From: Pedobacter caeni
GTDB lineage: Bacteria > Bacteroidota > Bacteroidia > Sphingobacteriales > Sphingobacteriaceae
Reading direction: 5' to 3'
Length of the DNA stretch: 64,000 bases
Assembly (NCBI RefSeq): GCF_900129215.1
Contig: NZ_FQUQ01000004.1
Location: 806,001 to 870,000, forward strand
Shown here piece after piece: positions 9,210 to 16,278 of the stretch. How positions within the stretch are numbered: position 1 is the stretch's first letter; each line of letters opens with the position of its first letter. The notes below the pieces were generated by a model. That model saw nothing but the letters and a program-made list of their open reading frames with translations. It ran no database searches and was not told the origin of the DNA. Position numbers and translations under genes: made by a program.

Positions 9210-9534
9210 TCAGGTTGGTTCATTAATCACCTCTAATAAAGGTAAAATTTCATCAAAATTCAAAAGAACAAATTGATTCTTTACCCTGCGAACGGTTCAG
9301 GGTTTTCATATTGATGTCTCGTATCTGGTATCCTTCCGGAAGTCAACTCTGATACATCCTTTATACAAGCCTGATTTTTGCATGAAGTATACCGGGATCA
9401 AAAACAGGGTTGAAAAGGTTATAAGCCGAAGCAGGCCCTTTCAACCCCTATCGTTAGCCTGCTCTGGTCCATGGCAATCTAAGGCTTCCGCCAGCGATGT
9501 TACCTGATCAAATAGAAAGAGATAGCAGGAAAAT
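9210..9534. other. 325-bp intergenic region with overlapping inverted repeats
   Basis: No protein-like reading frame is seen. The part 9407-9463 is unusually structured: GGGTTGAAA (9407-9415) can pair with TTTCAACCC (9439-9447), while AGCAGGC (9430-9436) inside that loop can pair with GCCTGCT (9457-9463) outside it. The two stems cannot form a simple nested hairpin, so either they alternate or they make a pseudoknot. This could be the remains of a small RNA or mobile sequence; no family is recognised. Confidence 0.35.
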
Positions 9535-9900
9535 CTAGTGCAAATTATCAATGACTTTCTTTCTGTGTAATCCACCCCAATGGATGAGTTCCATTACCAA
9601 TGGCTTAAGTGATTTTCCATGATCACTGAGCTCATATTCGGCCTGATCCGTATACCCTACCGATTTCTTTTCTACCAAAAGATTACTTTCAAGTTTTTTA
9701 AGCTCAATGGATAACATTCTGTCTGTAATATTACCCACCTGCAAAGAGATATCTTTGAATCTTTTAGGTCCATCTAACAAAACAGCGATGATCTTAATTC
9801 TCCATTTCCCATTAATGGCATCCAGCGCGTCAGCAATAGACAACAATACTTTTGAAGATTGCAAAGGGCATTCTAAGTTCTCAATTGCTTTTTGTTTCAT
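9535..9900 (-). CDS. HxlR family winged-helix transcriptional regulator
   Basis: The 121-residue protein is a single MarR-like winged helix of the HxlR type: LDAINGKWRIKIIAVLLDG, then RFKDISLQVGNITDRMLSI with recognition helix, the wing VEKKSVGYTDQAEYELSDHG, and the C-terminal dimer helix. A Cys followed by Pro at residues 11-12 (ECPLQ) matches the cysteine that senses reactive electrophiles in several HxlR proteins such as YodB. Here GNITDRMLSI replaces the more usual GISxxMLT, a mild variation. The gene stands alone, 325 bp from the CPBP gene. HxlR proteins often control a nearby NmrA-like or oxidoreductase gene; such a gene lies at 12499-13320, which may be coincidence. Confidence 0.9.
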   Translation of the reverse strand: MKQKAIENLECPLQSSKVLLSIADALDAINGKWRIKIIAVLLDGPKRFKDISLQVGNITDRMLSIELKKLESNLLVEKKSVGYTDQAEYELSDHGKSLKPLVMELIHWGGLHRKKVIDNLH

Positions 9901-10019
9901 GGGTAGTGGTATTAAAATTCATTCAACCTGTTGCTATTAACAACAATTAACAATTATTGTTGGGCTACGGTTCCTACAAGATGCAAGCCATAACTAAGAT
10001 TGATCTTGTACATACGTGA

Positions 10020-11297
10020 TCAATTATCACATTGACCAGCATTAATTTTTTCAAGTTTCACTACCGAGGCAAAACGATTCAAAATATTAAATTGACTTCC
10101 GCGCTTCGCAATTTCAACCAATGTAATTTTGTAGGTATCTTCTCCAAATGAAAAACATCGGCTTCCTCCTCCGGCATTTAAATATATATCATCTTTTATT
10201 AGCTCGCCGGTTCCAAAATCACTTACCTTAAAAACAGCTTTTTTAGTCTCCTTATTTACATACCTGCAGGAAATGATTAACTTATCTTTAACAGTCTGAT
10301 ATCCTGATTTGATCCAAAAAGAAAAATCGCCTTTTCTATCAATGTCGGGAGCCCCCGTTCTGGCACCTGTCCTGGGATCAAGATATTCAGTACTATGTGA
10401 CACAATATATGCATCAAAAACAACGGTTGGGTTTTCAATCAAACTATAATCCATCCAGATTACGCCTTGATCGCCAGAATTTTTGCCTTGCCAATCCAGT
10501 ACCTTAAATGCATTCTTTACATTATCAAATCCAACAATGAGCATAGCATGAGCAGTCTTCCCATCACCTACTCCAGGTTTCACCCATTTCCCGGCCTTAT
10601 CACTGGTTGCATCTTCATAAGCAGAAGTAAGATAAACCCCTACACAAATCGCATTAAAAGGTGTGTCTACCAAAAGGGTTTTAAAGACATCGATTTTACG
10701 AAATGGTCGCTGAAAATTCCCAATCTTCATATTGAGTGCTTCCTTATAGGCGCTCAATTTAGGGTAATAAGCAACATGACAGCCAATACCAGAAGGCTCG
10801 TAAGGACAGCTGGATAAAGAAGGAATACCTAAATCTCTGACGACCAGATAGGCGTCTATATAACTAATTCCTTCTTCACAAGCACTTTTAAATGGGTCTC
10901 TGTATTTACTTTTAGCTACATTAAAAATAAACGAAGGGCTATACTGAACAAGATTTCTATCTTTCTTTAGCAACCAATTATCAATATTTCTTTGAATAGA
11001 AATGCAGTTAGCAACCGCAAAAGATGTACAAGAACCCTGAAACCCCTGAACTTTGGTATTCCAGTCTTTTGTTAGAAACTGTTCGGACAAATCCCACCTG
11101 GAATATTTAGTCAGATCAATTTTCCTGCTCTTAGTCGATCCGGTAAGCGCCAAATACATATTTATCTTATCATCGCAATCCAGCACTAAACCTCCCACAC
11201 TTCCAAACTTACCTTTTGTATTACTTTTCACCGGTGTTTGAGCAAATAAATGTATACTGGTTATCACCAGTATCAGCATTAATCTTAAGACTTTCAT
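10020..11297 (-). CDS. Exported papain-fold (C1 family) peptidase with Asp at the catalytic Asn position
   Basis: The 425-residue product begins with a signal peptide (MKVLRLMLILVI to HLFAQ). The papain core is clear: the oxyanion Gln84 and catalytic Cys90 lie in VQGFQGSCTSFAVAN, and catalytic His250 in KTAHAMLIVGF. In the third active-site block, where papains have NSWG, this protein has VLDWQGKNSGDQG, so the usual Asn is Asp268 and the Trp-Gly that follows is rearranged. About 120 residues after the core form a beta-rich C-terminal domain of unknown kind. ATG at 11297 is chosen because it makes the signal peptide and lies one base after the upstream stop (TAATATG); the longer TTG start overlaps that gene. 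Its activity is likely but not certain. Confidence 0.82.
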   Translation of the reverse strand: MKVLRLMLILVITSIHLFAQTPVKSNTKGKFGSVGGLVLDCDDKINMYLALTGSTKSRKIDLTKYSRWDLSEQFLTKDWNTKVQGFQGSCTSFAVANCISIQRNIDNWLLKKDRNLVQYSPSFIFNVAKSKYRDPFKSACEEGISYIDAYLVVRDLGIPSLSSCPYEPSGIGCHVAYYPKLSAYKEALNMKIGNFQRPFRKIDVFKTLLVDTPFNAICVGVYLTSAYEDATSDKAGKWVKPGVGDGKTAHAMLIVGFDNVKNAFKVLDWQGKNSGDQGVIWMDYSLIENPTVVFDAYIVSHSTEYLDPRTGARTGAPDIDRKGDFSFWIKSGYQTVKDKLIISCRYVNKETKKAVFKVSDFGTGELIKDDIYLNAGGGSRCFSFGEDTYKITLVEIAKRGSQFNILNRFASVVKLEKINAGQCDN

Positions 11298-11298
11298 A

Positions 11299-12213
11299 TT
11301 AATATACTGGAATTTTATTAACGGCCTGAAGCATTCCAATTACGTAACTTTCACCTGATGACTTCATATTCAGCTTTCCATTACTTCCCAACGAAAGCTG
11401 AACCTTAGCCTGATTTTTTGTTGAATCCGTTGAGTTACCACCACCATCAAGGGTAACTCCGTTTTTTAACTTCGCCGCCAACCCAACTTCTAATTTCTTC
11501 TCGGTCTCAACCTCCAAAGAAAAATTACCAATAACCAGGATCTTTGTAATGATATAGTTTTTAGGCAGATATTTTTTATAATCCTTAATTCCAGCAAAGG
11601 TTGAAGTATCCAAAAAAGTCTGAAAATCACCCAGCAAAAGCTCGTCTACCCGCCACTTCCCACTAATCATTTTAATACTTCTTCTGTTCTGAATAGCCGC
11701 CTTCAGATCACCTTCAACATTTTTAACCGCACCATCTAAAAGTACATTTAGATATCCGTTGAGTAGCAAATCATTGTCACAATTATCTGCAGGTTTATCA
11801 CTTTTTTCAATGATTTTATCAAAATCGCCTTTTCGACCTTCCAACACCCGTTGCAGGCTTTTCCAGGTTATTTGCTCATTTTTGGATAATATTGCACCCA
11901 GATATTTCACATTAGTTGGTCCAAGATAAATTATATTCCGCTTAAAAGTCTCATCCTGATAGCAGTTTTTAAAGACTTTCATAAACGCATTCCAGGTTGT
12001 ACCGGCAGCAGTTGTAGTAATACCATTCTGATCTTTTGTAGTTCTTAAAAGCATATTTACAGAATCCAGCGTTTCTGGAGGTGTACTCACAAATTCGTAT
12101 TTTATGGAATCTTTTATCACTGTAGATTGGTGATCAGATTTTCTTTCTGAATTACATGCGGAAATCGCAAAACAAAAAATACAGGCGAGCAGAATTAATT
12201 TAGAGTTTTTCAT
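11299..12213 (-). CDS. Lipoprotein of unknown function, coupled to the papain-fold peptidase
   Basis: I do not recognise this family. The 304-residue product has a lipoprotein signal with lipobox AISAC, placing the acylated Cys at residue 20. The middle (residues about 60-170) is mostly helical with many charges and two further Cys (NCYQDE, DNCDND). The last 80 residues look like a beta-rich, partly amphipathic domain (ILVIGNFSLEVETEKKLEVG, then GVTLDGGGNSTDS). The gene ends one base before the ATG of the peptidase, so translation of the two is probably coupled and they should act together in the periplasm or at the cell surface, for example as protease and substrate, inhibitor or anchor. Confidence 0.7.
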   Translation of the reverse strand: MKNSKLILLACIFCFAISACNSERKSDHQSTVIKDSIKYEFVSTPPETLDSVNMLLRTTKDQNGITTTAAGTTWNAFMKVFKNCYQDETFKRNIIYLGPTNVKYLGAILSKNEQITWKSLQRVLEGRKGDFDKIIEKSDKPADNCDNDLLLNGYLNVLLDGAVKNVEGDLKAAIQNRRSIKMISGKWRVDELLLGDFQTFLDTSTFAGIKDYKKYLPKNYIITKILVIGNFSLEVETEKKLEVGLAAKLKNGVTLDGGGNSTDSTKNQAKVQLSLGSNGKLNMKSSGESYVIGMLQAVNKIPVY

Positions 12214-12403
12214 AATTATTTTAGATTTTAATTGCCTATTTTAAAAAGATATAAAAGTAAAACTTCATTAAATCTAGCTCAGTTCTAATTGGCAACCAAT
12301 ACCTAAAAGTTTGTATTTTAAGACGTTTCATCAAACCCAGAAAAACAAAAACTGCCTTCCTGCCACAAAAAAATCGTCTAAAGCGTAGCTTTACCCACTC
12401 AAG

Positions 12404-12445
12404 TGATCCTGACGAGAATCGAACTCATATATAAAGTTTGGTAAA
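12404..12445 (-). pseudogene. Remnant of the 3' end of a tRNA gene
   Basis: On the minus strand the segment contains a complete T-arm: stem ATGAG/CTCGT closing the canonical loop TTCGATT, followed by a 7-nt acceptor half CAGGATC and an A at the discriminator position. Upstream of the T-arm, AAGTT/AACTT resembles an anticodon stem but encloses 8 bases rather than 7. No matching 5' acceptor half (GATCCTG) or good D-arm follows further upstream. It is therefore a decayed or partial tRNA, the kind of sequence left at integration sites. Confidence 0.5.
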
Positions 12446-12498
12446 CAACTTGTCCATAAAGTACGTTGCTTAATGGCTTTTAATAAAGTGGGTGTACT

Positions 12499-13320
12499 TT
12501 AAAATTGATTTGACCTGACAAAATCAATAAATTTCTTTGGGTTTCTTCCCAAAACCTGCTGAATGCCATCCCCGATATTCGCATTTCTACCATCCAGAAT
12601 CTCGGCAAATGCATGAACCATATGATCAGCTACAGCTGCAGGAAGACCAGCATTCAGGAGTAAATATTTGTATTCATCTTTGGGATAGAATTTATACTTT
12701 ATGTCGCAATCAAGATGTGAACCGATCATTATAACTGCCTCCTCAAAACTGAATAACTCAGGTCCGGTTACTTCATATATCTTCCCGTTATGTTTTTCAT
12801 GAATTAAAGCTTCTACAACCACATCCGTCAGGTCATCCAGATCCACGAAAGGCTCTTTTACCGGACCGGCCATAAAAGCAAGTTCTCCGGACTTTATTCC
12901 ATACCCGAAATGTCCTTCACTAAAGTTCTGGTTAAACCAGGCAGACCGAACGATTGTCCATTCCTGTGGAGAATTCATTAGCATTTCCTCACACTTCTCT
13001 ACAGACTCCTGCCCTCTTCCTGAAAGCAATACGACCTTTGAGATGGGTTGTTGTACCAACTGGGCTACCAGTTCTTTAAGTTGCCCCTGTGCTTCGGGCA
13101 TTGAAGTATCCGGGTGGACGATATACACTTTATTGATATTCTTTAACGCCGGAGCATAAGTACTGCTGTCATTCCAGTCAAAGTAACTCTCGTTTTCTTC
13201 AAGCCTTTCTTTCGAACGGGTGGTTGAGAACACATTATACAATTTAGCTCTTAACTTAGCTACAACCCTTCGTCCATTTTTCCCTTTCCCACCAATTACC
13301 AGTATATTCTTTTCTTCCAT
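12499..13320 (-). CDS. NmrA-like NAD(P)-binding Rossmann protein
   Basis: The 273-residue protein begins with the nucleotide-binding strand and loop ILVIGGKGKNGRRV, a variation of GxxGxxG, followed by alternating strands and helices of an atypical short-chain dehydrogenase/NmrA fold. RSAWFNQNF and EPFVDLDDLTDVV are segments usual in the QOR2/NmrA group, which comprises quinone reductases and redox-sensing regulators. The catalytic YxxxK of classical SDRs is not obvious, so it may sense rather than convert NAD(P)H. It is a single gene; the 178 bp gap to the next gene downstream has the tRNA remnant. Confidence 0.85.
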   Translation of the reverse strand: MEEKNILVIGGKGKNGRRVVAKLRAKLYNVFSTTRSKERLEENESYFDWNDSSTYAPALKNINKVYIVHPDTSMPEAQGQLKELVAQLVQQPISKVVLLSGRGQESVEKCEEMLMNSPQEWTIVRSAWFNQNFSEGHFGYGIKSGELAFMAGPVKEPFVDLDDLTDVVVEALIHEKHNGKIYEVTGPELFSFEEAVIMIGSHLDCDIKYKFYPKDEYKYLLLNAGLPAAVADHMVHAFAEILDGRNANIGDGIQQVLGRNPKKFIDFVRSNQF

Positions 13321-13415
13321 TTTATTAATTTCTTATGTTATGAAGCTCAAATTTACCAGCCTCATTGCACATTTCGAAGGTTACTATCATCAGGTATAGC
13401 AGCATATGCCATAAA

Positions 13416-13453
13416 AAAAGGGGTTGCAAAGCTCAACGCCTGCAACCCCTTTT
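13416..13453 (-). terminator. Rho-independent terminator of the J-domain gene
   Basis: An AAAAGGGGTTGCA / TGCAACCCCTTTT inverted repeat with a 12-nt loop, followed on the minus strand by eight T, lies 38 bp after the stop of the gene at 13492-13938. Confidence 0.85.
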
Positions 13454-13491
13454 AAGGAGATTTAAATATATAATGTCGCTAAAAACTGCGC

Positions 13492-13938
13492 TTATGCAGT
13501 TTGTAACTTAGCTATATTTCTGTATGGGAATGAAGTAAAGATGTGACGACGTGCAAACCTGCCCGGAGAATCTGCATTTACCAGTTTCACATAGATGGCT
13601 TTAGGAACACCGAAGTATTCATAAGCACTTCCATCAAGGAAATGAACGGTCAGAACTAATCCAGCCCAGGAATAATCAGCAATTCCGCAAGTAGCAGTAG
13701 TTTGAGTATATTCCTCAATAGAAAGCTCTAAAGTTTCAGGAGCGATACTTACCAAAAAATGATAAGCTTCGATGATTTCCTTACTTTTTACTTCCGCTTC
13801 TACTTTGGCCTCTTCACTATCCTGGAATTTATCCGGATGCCAATCTTTCATCAAATTCCTGTAAATGGTCTTCAATTCTTTTAATTCGGTATCCTTTTGT
13901 ACACCCAATAGCTTTCTGTAGTCAACAATCTTCTTCAT
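13492..13938 (-). CDS. J-domain protein fused to a KTSC domain
   Basis: From the ATG at 13938 the product has 148 residues. The first 70 form a J-domain with helix II ELKTIYRNLMKDW and the diagnostic HPD at residues 34-36, needed to stimulate the ATPase of DnaK. The second half is a KTSC-like domain: LTVHFLDGSAYEYFGVP, then VYVKL-like YVKLVNADSPGRFARRHI and SFPYR. KTSC domains occur alone or beside nucleic-acid proteins and their role is not settled. The fusion suggests a cochaperone that brings DnaK to a KTSC ligand. A TTG start at 13956 is rejected because MKKIVDYRKLLGV is the usual J-domain opening. It has its own promoter element and terminator, so it is monocistronic. Confidence 0.85.
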   Translation of the reverse strand: MKKIVDYRKLLGVQKDTELKELKTIYRNLMKDWHPDKFQDSEEAKVEAEVKSKEIIEAYHFLVSIAPETLELSIEEYTQTTATCGIADYSWAGLVLTVHFLDGSAYEYFGVPKAIYVKLVNADSPGRFARRHIFTSFPYRNIAKLQTA

Positions 13939-14019
13939 AAATGTGTTTAATGGCAATTATTGTCTTTGAAAAGCAGCATAATTTTTTGCGCTACGAGTGC
14001 TCCAGGGAAACAATTTTTG

Positions 14020-14027
14020 CAAAGGTA
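14020..14027 (-). promoter_or_regulatory. Bacteroidota -7 promoter element for the J-domain gene
   Basis: The minus strand reads TACCTTTGC, a match to TAnnTTTG, 82 bp before the ATG at 13938. A weak -33 (TTTC) may lie about 20 bp upstream. Confidence 0.5.
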
Positions 14028-14110
14028 CACTTTTTTAAACGAAAGAAAGATTAAGATTATATTAACAAAGTAATTGATACCCTGAGAGATAAGAACAACA
14101 ACTTTTAAAT

Positions 14111-14118
14111 TACCTTTG
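14111..14118 (+). promoter_or_regulatory. Bacteroidota -7 promoter element for the two-component genes
   Basis: TACCTTTGC matches TAnnTTTG 28 bp before the response-regulator ATG at 14146, giving a short leader. It is the mirror of the element at 14020-14027, so the two genes are divergently transcribed from one 200-bp region. Confidence 0.5.
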
Positions 14119-14145
14119 CAGCCTCAACAATAACCATTACCAGGT

Positions 14146-14829
14146 ATGTTTAAAATTGGATTAGCAGAAGACGACCTTAAAATTGCCGGATTGATTAAAA
14201 CCGGATTGGAAGAACAGGGATACCTGGTCAGCATTGTATCAAATGGGGAACAAGCCCTTCAAACCTTTAAAGAAGAAGATTTTCATTTGGTGATCCTCGA
14301 CATCATGATGCCCGGACTCAATGGAATTGAAGTCTGTAAATCCCTTCGCGCTGAAAACAAAGCGTTGCCAATTCTGATGCTCACCGCACTCGGTTCTATA
14401 GACGATAAAGTAAGTGGCCTGAACTCCGGTGCTGACGATTACCTGGTAAAACCTTTCCATTTTAAAGAATTACTGGCCAGGATTGAAGCCTTATTAAGAA
14501 GACAACATGCTGCCATAGGAACCCCAAAGACAGATCATCTGCTGAGTTTTGACGACATCAGCCTGAACACCTATAGCAAAGAAGTAAAAAGGGCGGGAAC
14601 CCTTATTGAACTCACCGCTAAAGAACATACCCTGCTGGAATTGTTTCTGCGCAATCCAAACCGCCTCCTCTCCCGTCAGTATATTGCTGAAAATGCCTGG
14701 GACATCAGCTTTGATACCGGCACCAATGTGATCGATGTATATGTCAACTTCCTGAGAAATAAAATCGAAAAGGGATTTGCAAGAAAACTGATCCATACTA
14801 AAATCGGTATGGGTTATATTTTGAAATAG
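14146..14829 (+). CDS. OmpR/PhoB family response regulator of the metal-efflux locus (CusR/CzcR-like)
   Basis: The 227-residue protein has an N-terminal receiver with the acidic pair at residues 9-10, the phosphoacceptor Asp52 in LVILDIMMPGLNG, the switch Thr in MLTALG and Lys in YLVKPF. The C-terminal half is a winged-helix DNA-binding domain (LIELTAKEHTLLELFLRNP, then VDVYVNFLRNKIE-like sequence and IHTKIGMGYIL). It lies 32 bp before its sensor kinase gene and the efflux genes follow. It should bind direct repeats; the TTTAAT array at 16216-16254 before the efflux operon is the best candidate site. Confidence 0.93.
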   Translation: MFKIGLAEDDLKIAGLIKTGLEEQGYLVSIVSNGEQALQTFKEEDFHLVILDIMMPGLNGIEVCKSLRAENKALPILMLTALGSIDDKVSGLNSGADDYLVKPFHFKELLARIEALLRRQHAAIGTPKTDHLLSFDDISLNTYSKEVKRAGTLIELTAKEHTLLELFLRNPNRLLSRQYIAENAWDISFDTGTNVIDVYVNFLRNKIEKGFARKLIHTKIGMGYILK

Positions 14830-14861
14830 CCATATCCGGAGATCAGTAGCCCTATCCAGAG

Positions 14862-16220
14862 ATGAAACTTAAAGACCGCCTTTCCTTATACTTTACGCTA
14901 ATCAGTACCTTAACCCTGCTTGGGGTATTGTGTGCCGTATACTTTACCTTTATCAAGTTTCTGGAAGCAGACTTTTTTGACCGCCTCACCGACCGGACAA
15001 TGGTAACGGCCAAACTTTATCTGGAAGCAGATGAGATCTCGGCAGACTCCCTCAATACGGTGAGGGATCAATACCTGGAAACGCTAAACGGCGAAGTGAT
15101 CAGGATTTACAACGCAAAGAACAGCGCCACCTTTATTGGTGATGATCAGCAATACTGGAGCAGTGAAACCATCAATAAAGTAAGAAAGCAGAAAAAAATC
15201 CAGTTTATTGATGGCGAGCGGCAAGTAGTCGGTATCTTCTATAAAGACAATCAGGGGGATTTCGTGATCCTGGCCTCAGCCATAGACCAGAGTACCTATT
15301 CCAGAATAGACAAATTAAGGAAAGTGATGGTGATGATTTTCGTTGTCATCTTTATCGGGCTGTTGCTTTCCGGCAGATGGATTGCTAAAAGAATTTTAAA
15401 ACCCCTGGACCTTTTCATTGAAGAAGTAAAACAGATCAAATCCAACAACCTTCATTTCAGGGTTCAGGAGGGAAAAAACAAAGATGAAATCAATTTGCTT
15501 GCCCAGAACTTCAATAACCTGATGGAGCATCTTGAACAGGCTTTTGTATTGCAAAAAACATTTATTGCCAATGCCTCTCATGAGCTGAGAACGCCGATCA
15601 CCAGAATGATGATTGGGGCAGAAATCGCTTTATCTCAGGAAAGGCAGGTCTCAGATTATCAGAAAGCCCTGACTTCAGTAATGGAAGATTCGGAAAAGAT
15701 GGACAAGATCATCACCGGATTACTGAACCTTGCCCAGGCAGACCTTGAATTCGGTGCACCACAGTTACAGGACATCAGGATAGATGAAAGCCTTTGGCTC
15801 CTGTCTGAGGAATGGAACCTGAAACCTGCAGGTAAACTCATTGTAGACATCCGTAACATGCCTGAAGATCCTGCTCAACTGACCATACAGGCCAACCCTA
15901 CCCTACTCAGCATCGCGCTGAACAATATCATTTCCAATGCCTTTAAGTTTTCGGATGATCAGGATGTACATTGTTTACTGGACATTCAGACACAAGCGAT
16001 CGAAATCACCATTACGGATAAAGGCCCGGGCATCCCGAAAGCAGAACAGGAGCACATCTTCAAACCCTTTTACAGCTCGGCCATCGAAAGCAGACATCAG
16101 GGCAATGGAATGGGCCTGTATATGGCCAATAAAATCATCGCTCTTTTTAAGGGAACGCTCAGCGTAACGTCGAAAAAAGGAGAAGGAAGTATCTTCAAAA
16201 TCAGCTTTCCTAAATTTTAA
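14862..16220 (+). CDS. Sensor histidine kinase of the metal-efflux locus
   Basis: The 452-residue kinase has two transmembrane helices (about residues 9-31 and 154-172) that bracket a periplasmic sensor of roughly 120 residues, then a HAMP linker, the H-box FIANASHELRTPITRM with His240, and a HATPase domain with N-box NNIISNAFKFSDD, G1 DKGPGIP and G2 GNGMGLYMAN. It is expected to phosphorylate the regulator at 14146-14829. The periplasmic domain has no obvious His- or Cys-rich metal site, so the ligand cannot be read from the sequence. Its stop codon overlaps the first repeat of the regulator-binding array before the efflux genes. Confidence 0.93.
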   Translation: MKLKDRLSLYFTLISTLTLLGVLCAVYFTFIKFLEADFFDRLTDRTMVTAKLYLEADEISADSLNTVRDQYLETLNGEVIRIYNAKNSATFIGDDQQYWSSETINKVRKQKKIQFIDGERQVVGIFYKDNQGDFVILASAIDQSTYSRIDKLRKVMVMIFVVIFIGLLLSGRWIAKRILKPLDLFIEEVKQIKSNNLHFRVQEGKNKDEINLLAQNFNNLMEHLEQAFVLQKTFIANASHELRTPITRMMIGAEIALSQERQVSDYQKALTSVMEDSEKMDKIITGLLNLAQADLEFGAPQLQDIRIDESLWLLSEEWNLKPAGKLIVDIRNMPEDPAQLTIQANPTLLSIALNNIISNAFKFSDDQDVHCLLDIQTQAIEITITDKGPGIPKAEQEHIFKPFYSSAIESRHQGNGMGLYMANKIIALFKGTLSVTSKKGEGSIFKISFPKF

Positions 16221-16254
16221 TCCCATTTTAATTCCCCTTTAATTTGGGTTTAAT
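16216..16254 (+). repeat. Four direct repeats TTTAAT at exact 11-bp spacing (response-regulator array)
   Basis: TTTAAT begins at 16216, 16227, 16238 and 16249; three of the four are followed by T/C and CCC. One repeat per helical turn is the usual layout of sites for OmpR-family regulators that bind in tandem. The array ends about 10 bp before a TAnnTTTG element and so covers the -33 region, fitting an activator. Confidence 0.7.
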
Positions 16255-16264
16255 TCCCTCCGGA

Positions 16265-16272
16265 TAGCTTTG
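16265..16272 (+). promoter_or_regulatory. -7 promoter element of the efflux operon
   Basis: TAGCTTTG matches TAnnTTTG. It lies directly after the TTTAAT array and only 6 bp before the ATG at 16279, so either the transcript has an almost absent leader or the true start is slightly different. Confidence 0.5.
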
Positions 16273-16278
16273 CCGGGG

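Noticed and set aside
11299..12213. The idea that the lipoprotein beside a protease is a bacterial gasdermin with its activating protease.
   Set aside because: It has a lipoprotein export signal and no gasdermin-like N-terminus; gasdermin partners act in the cytoplasm, whereas both products here are exported.
12404..12480. A functional tRNA gene on the minus strand.
   Set aside because: There is no 5' acceptor half or D-arm and the anticodon loop would have 8 bases.
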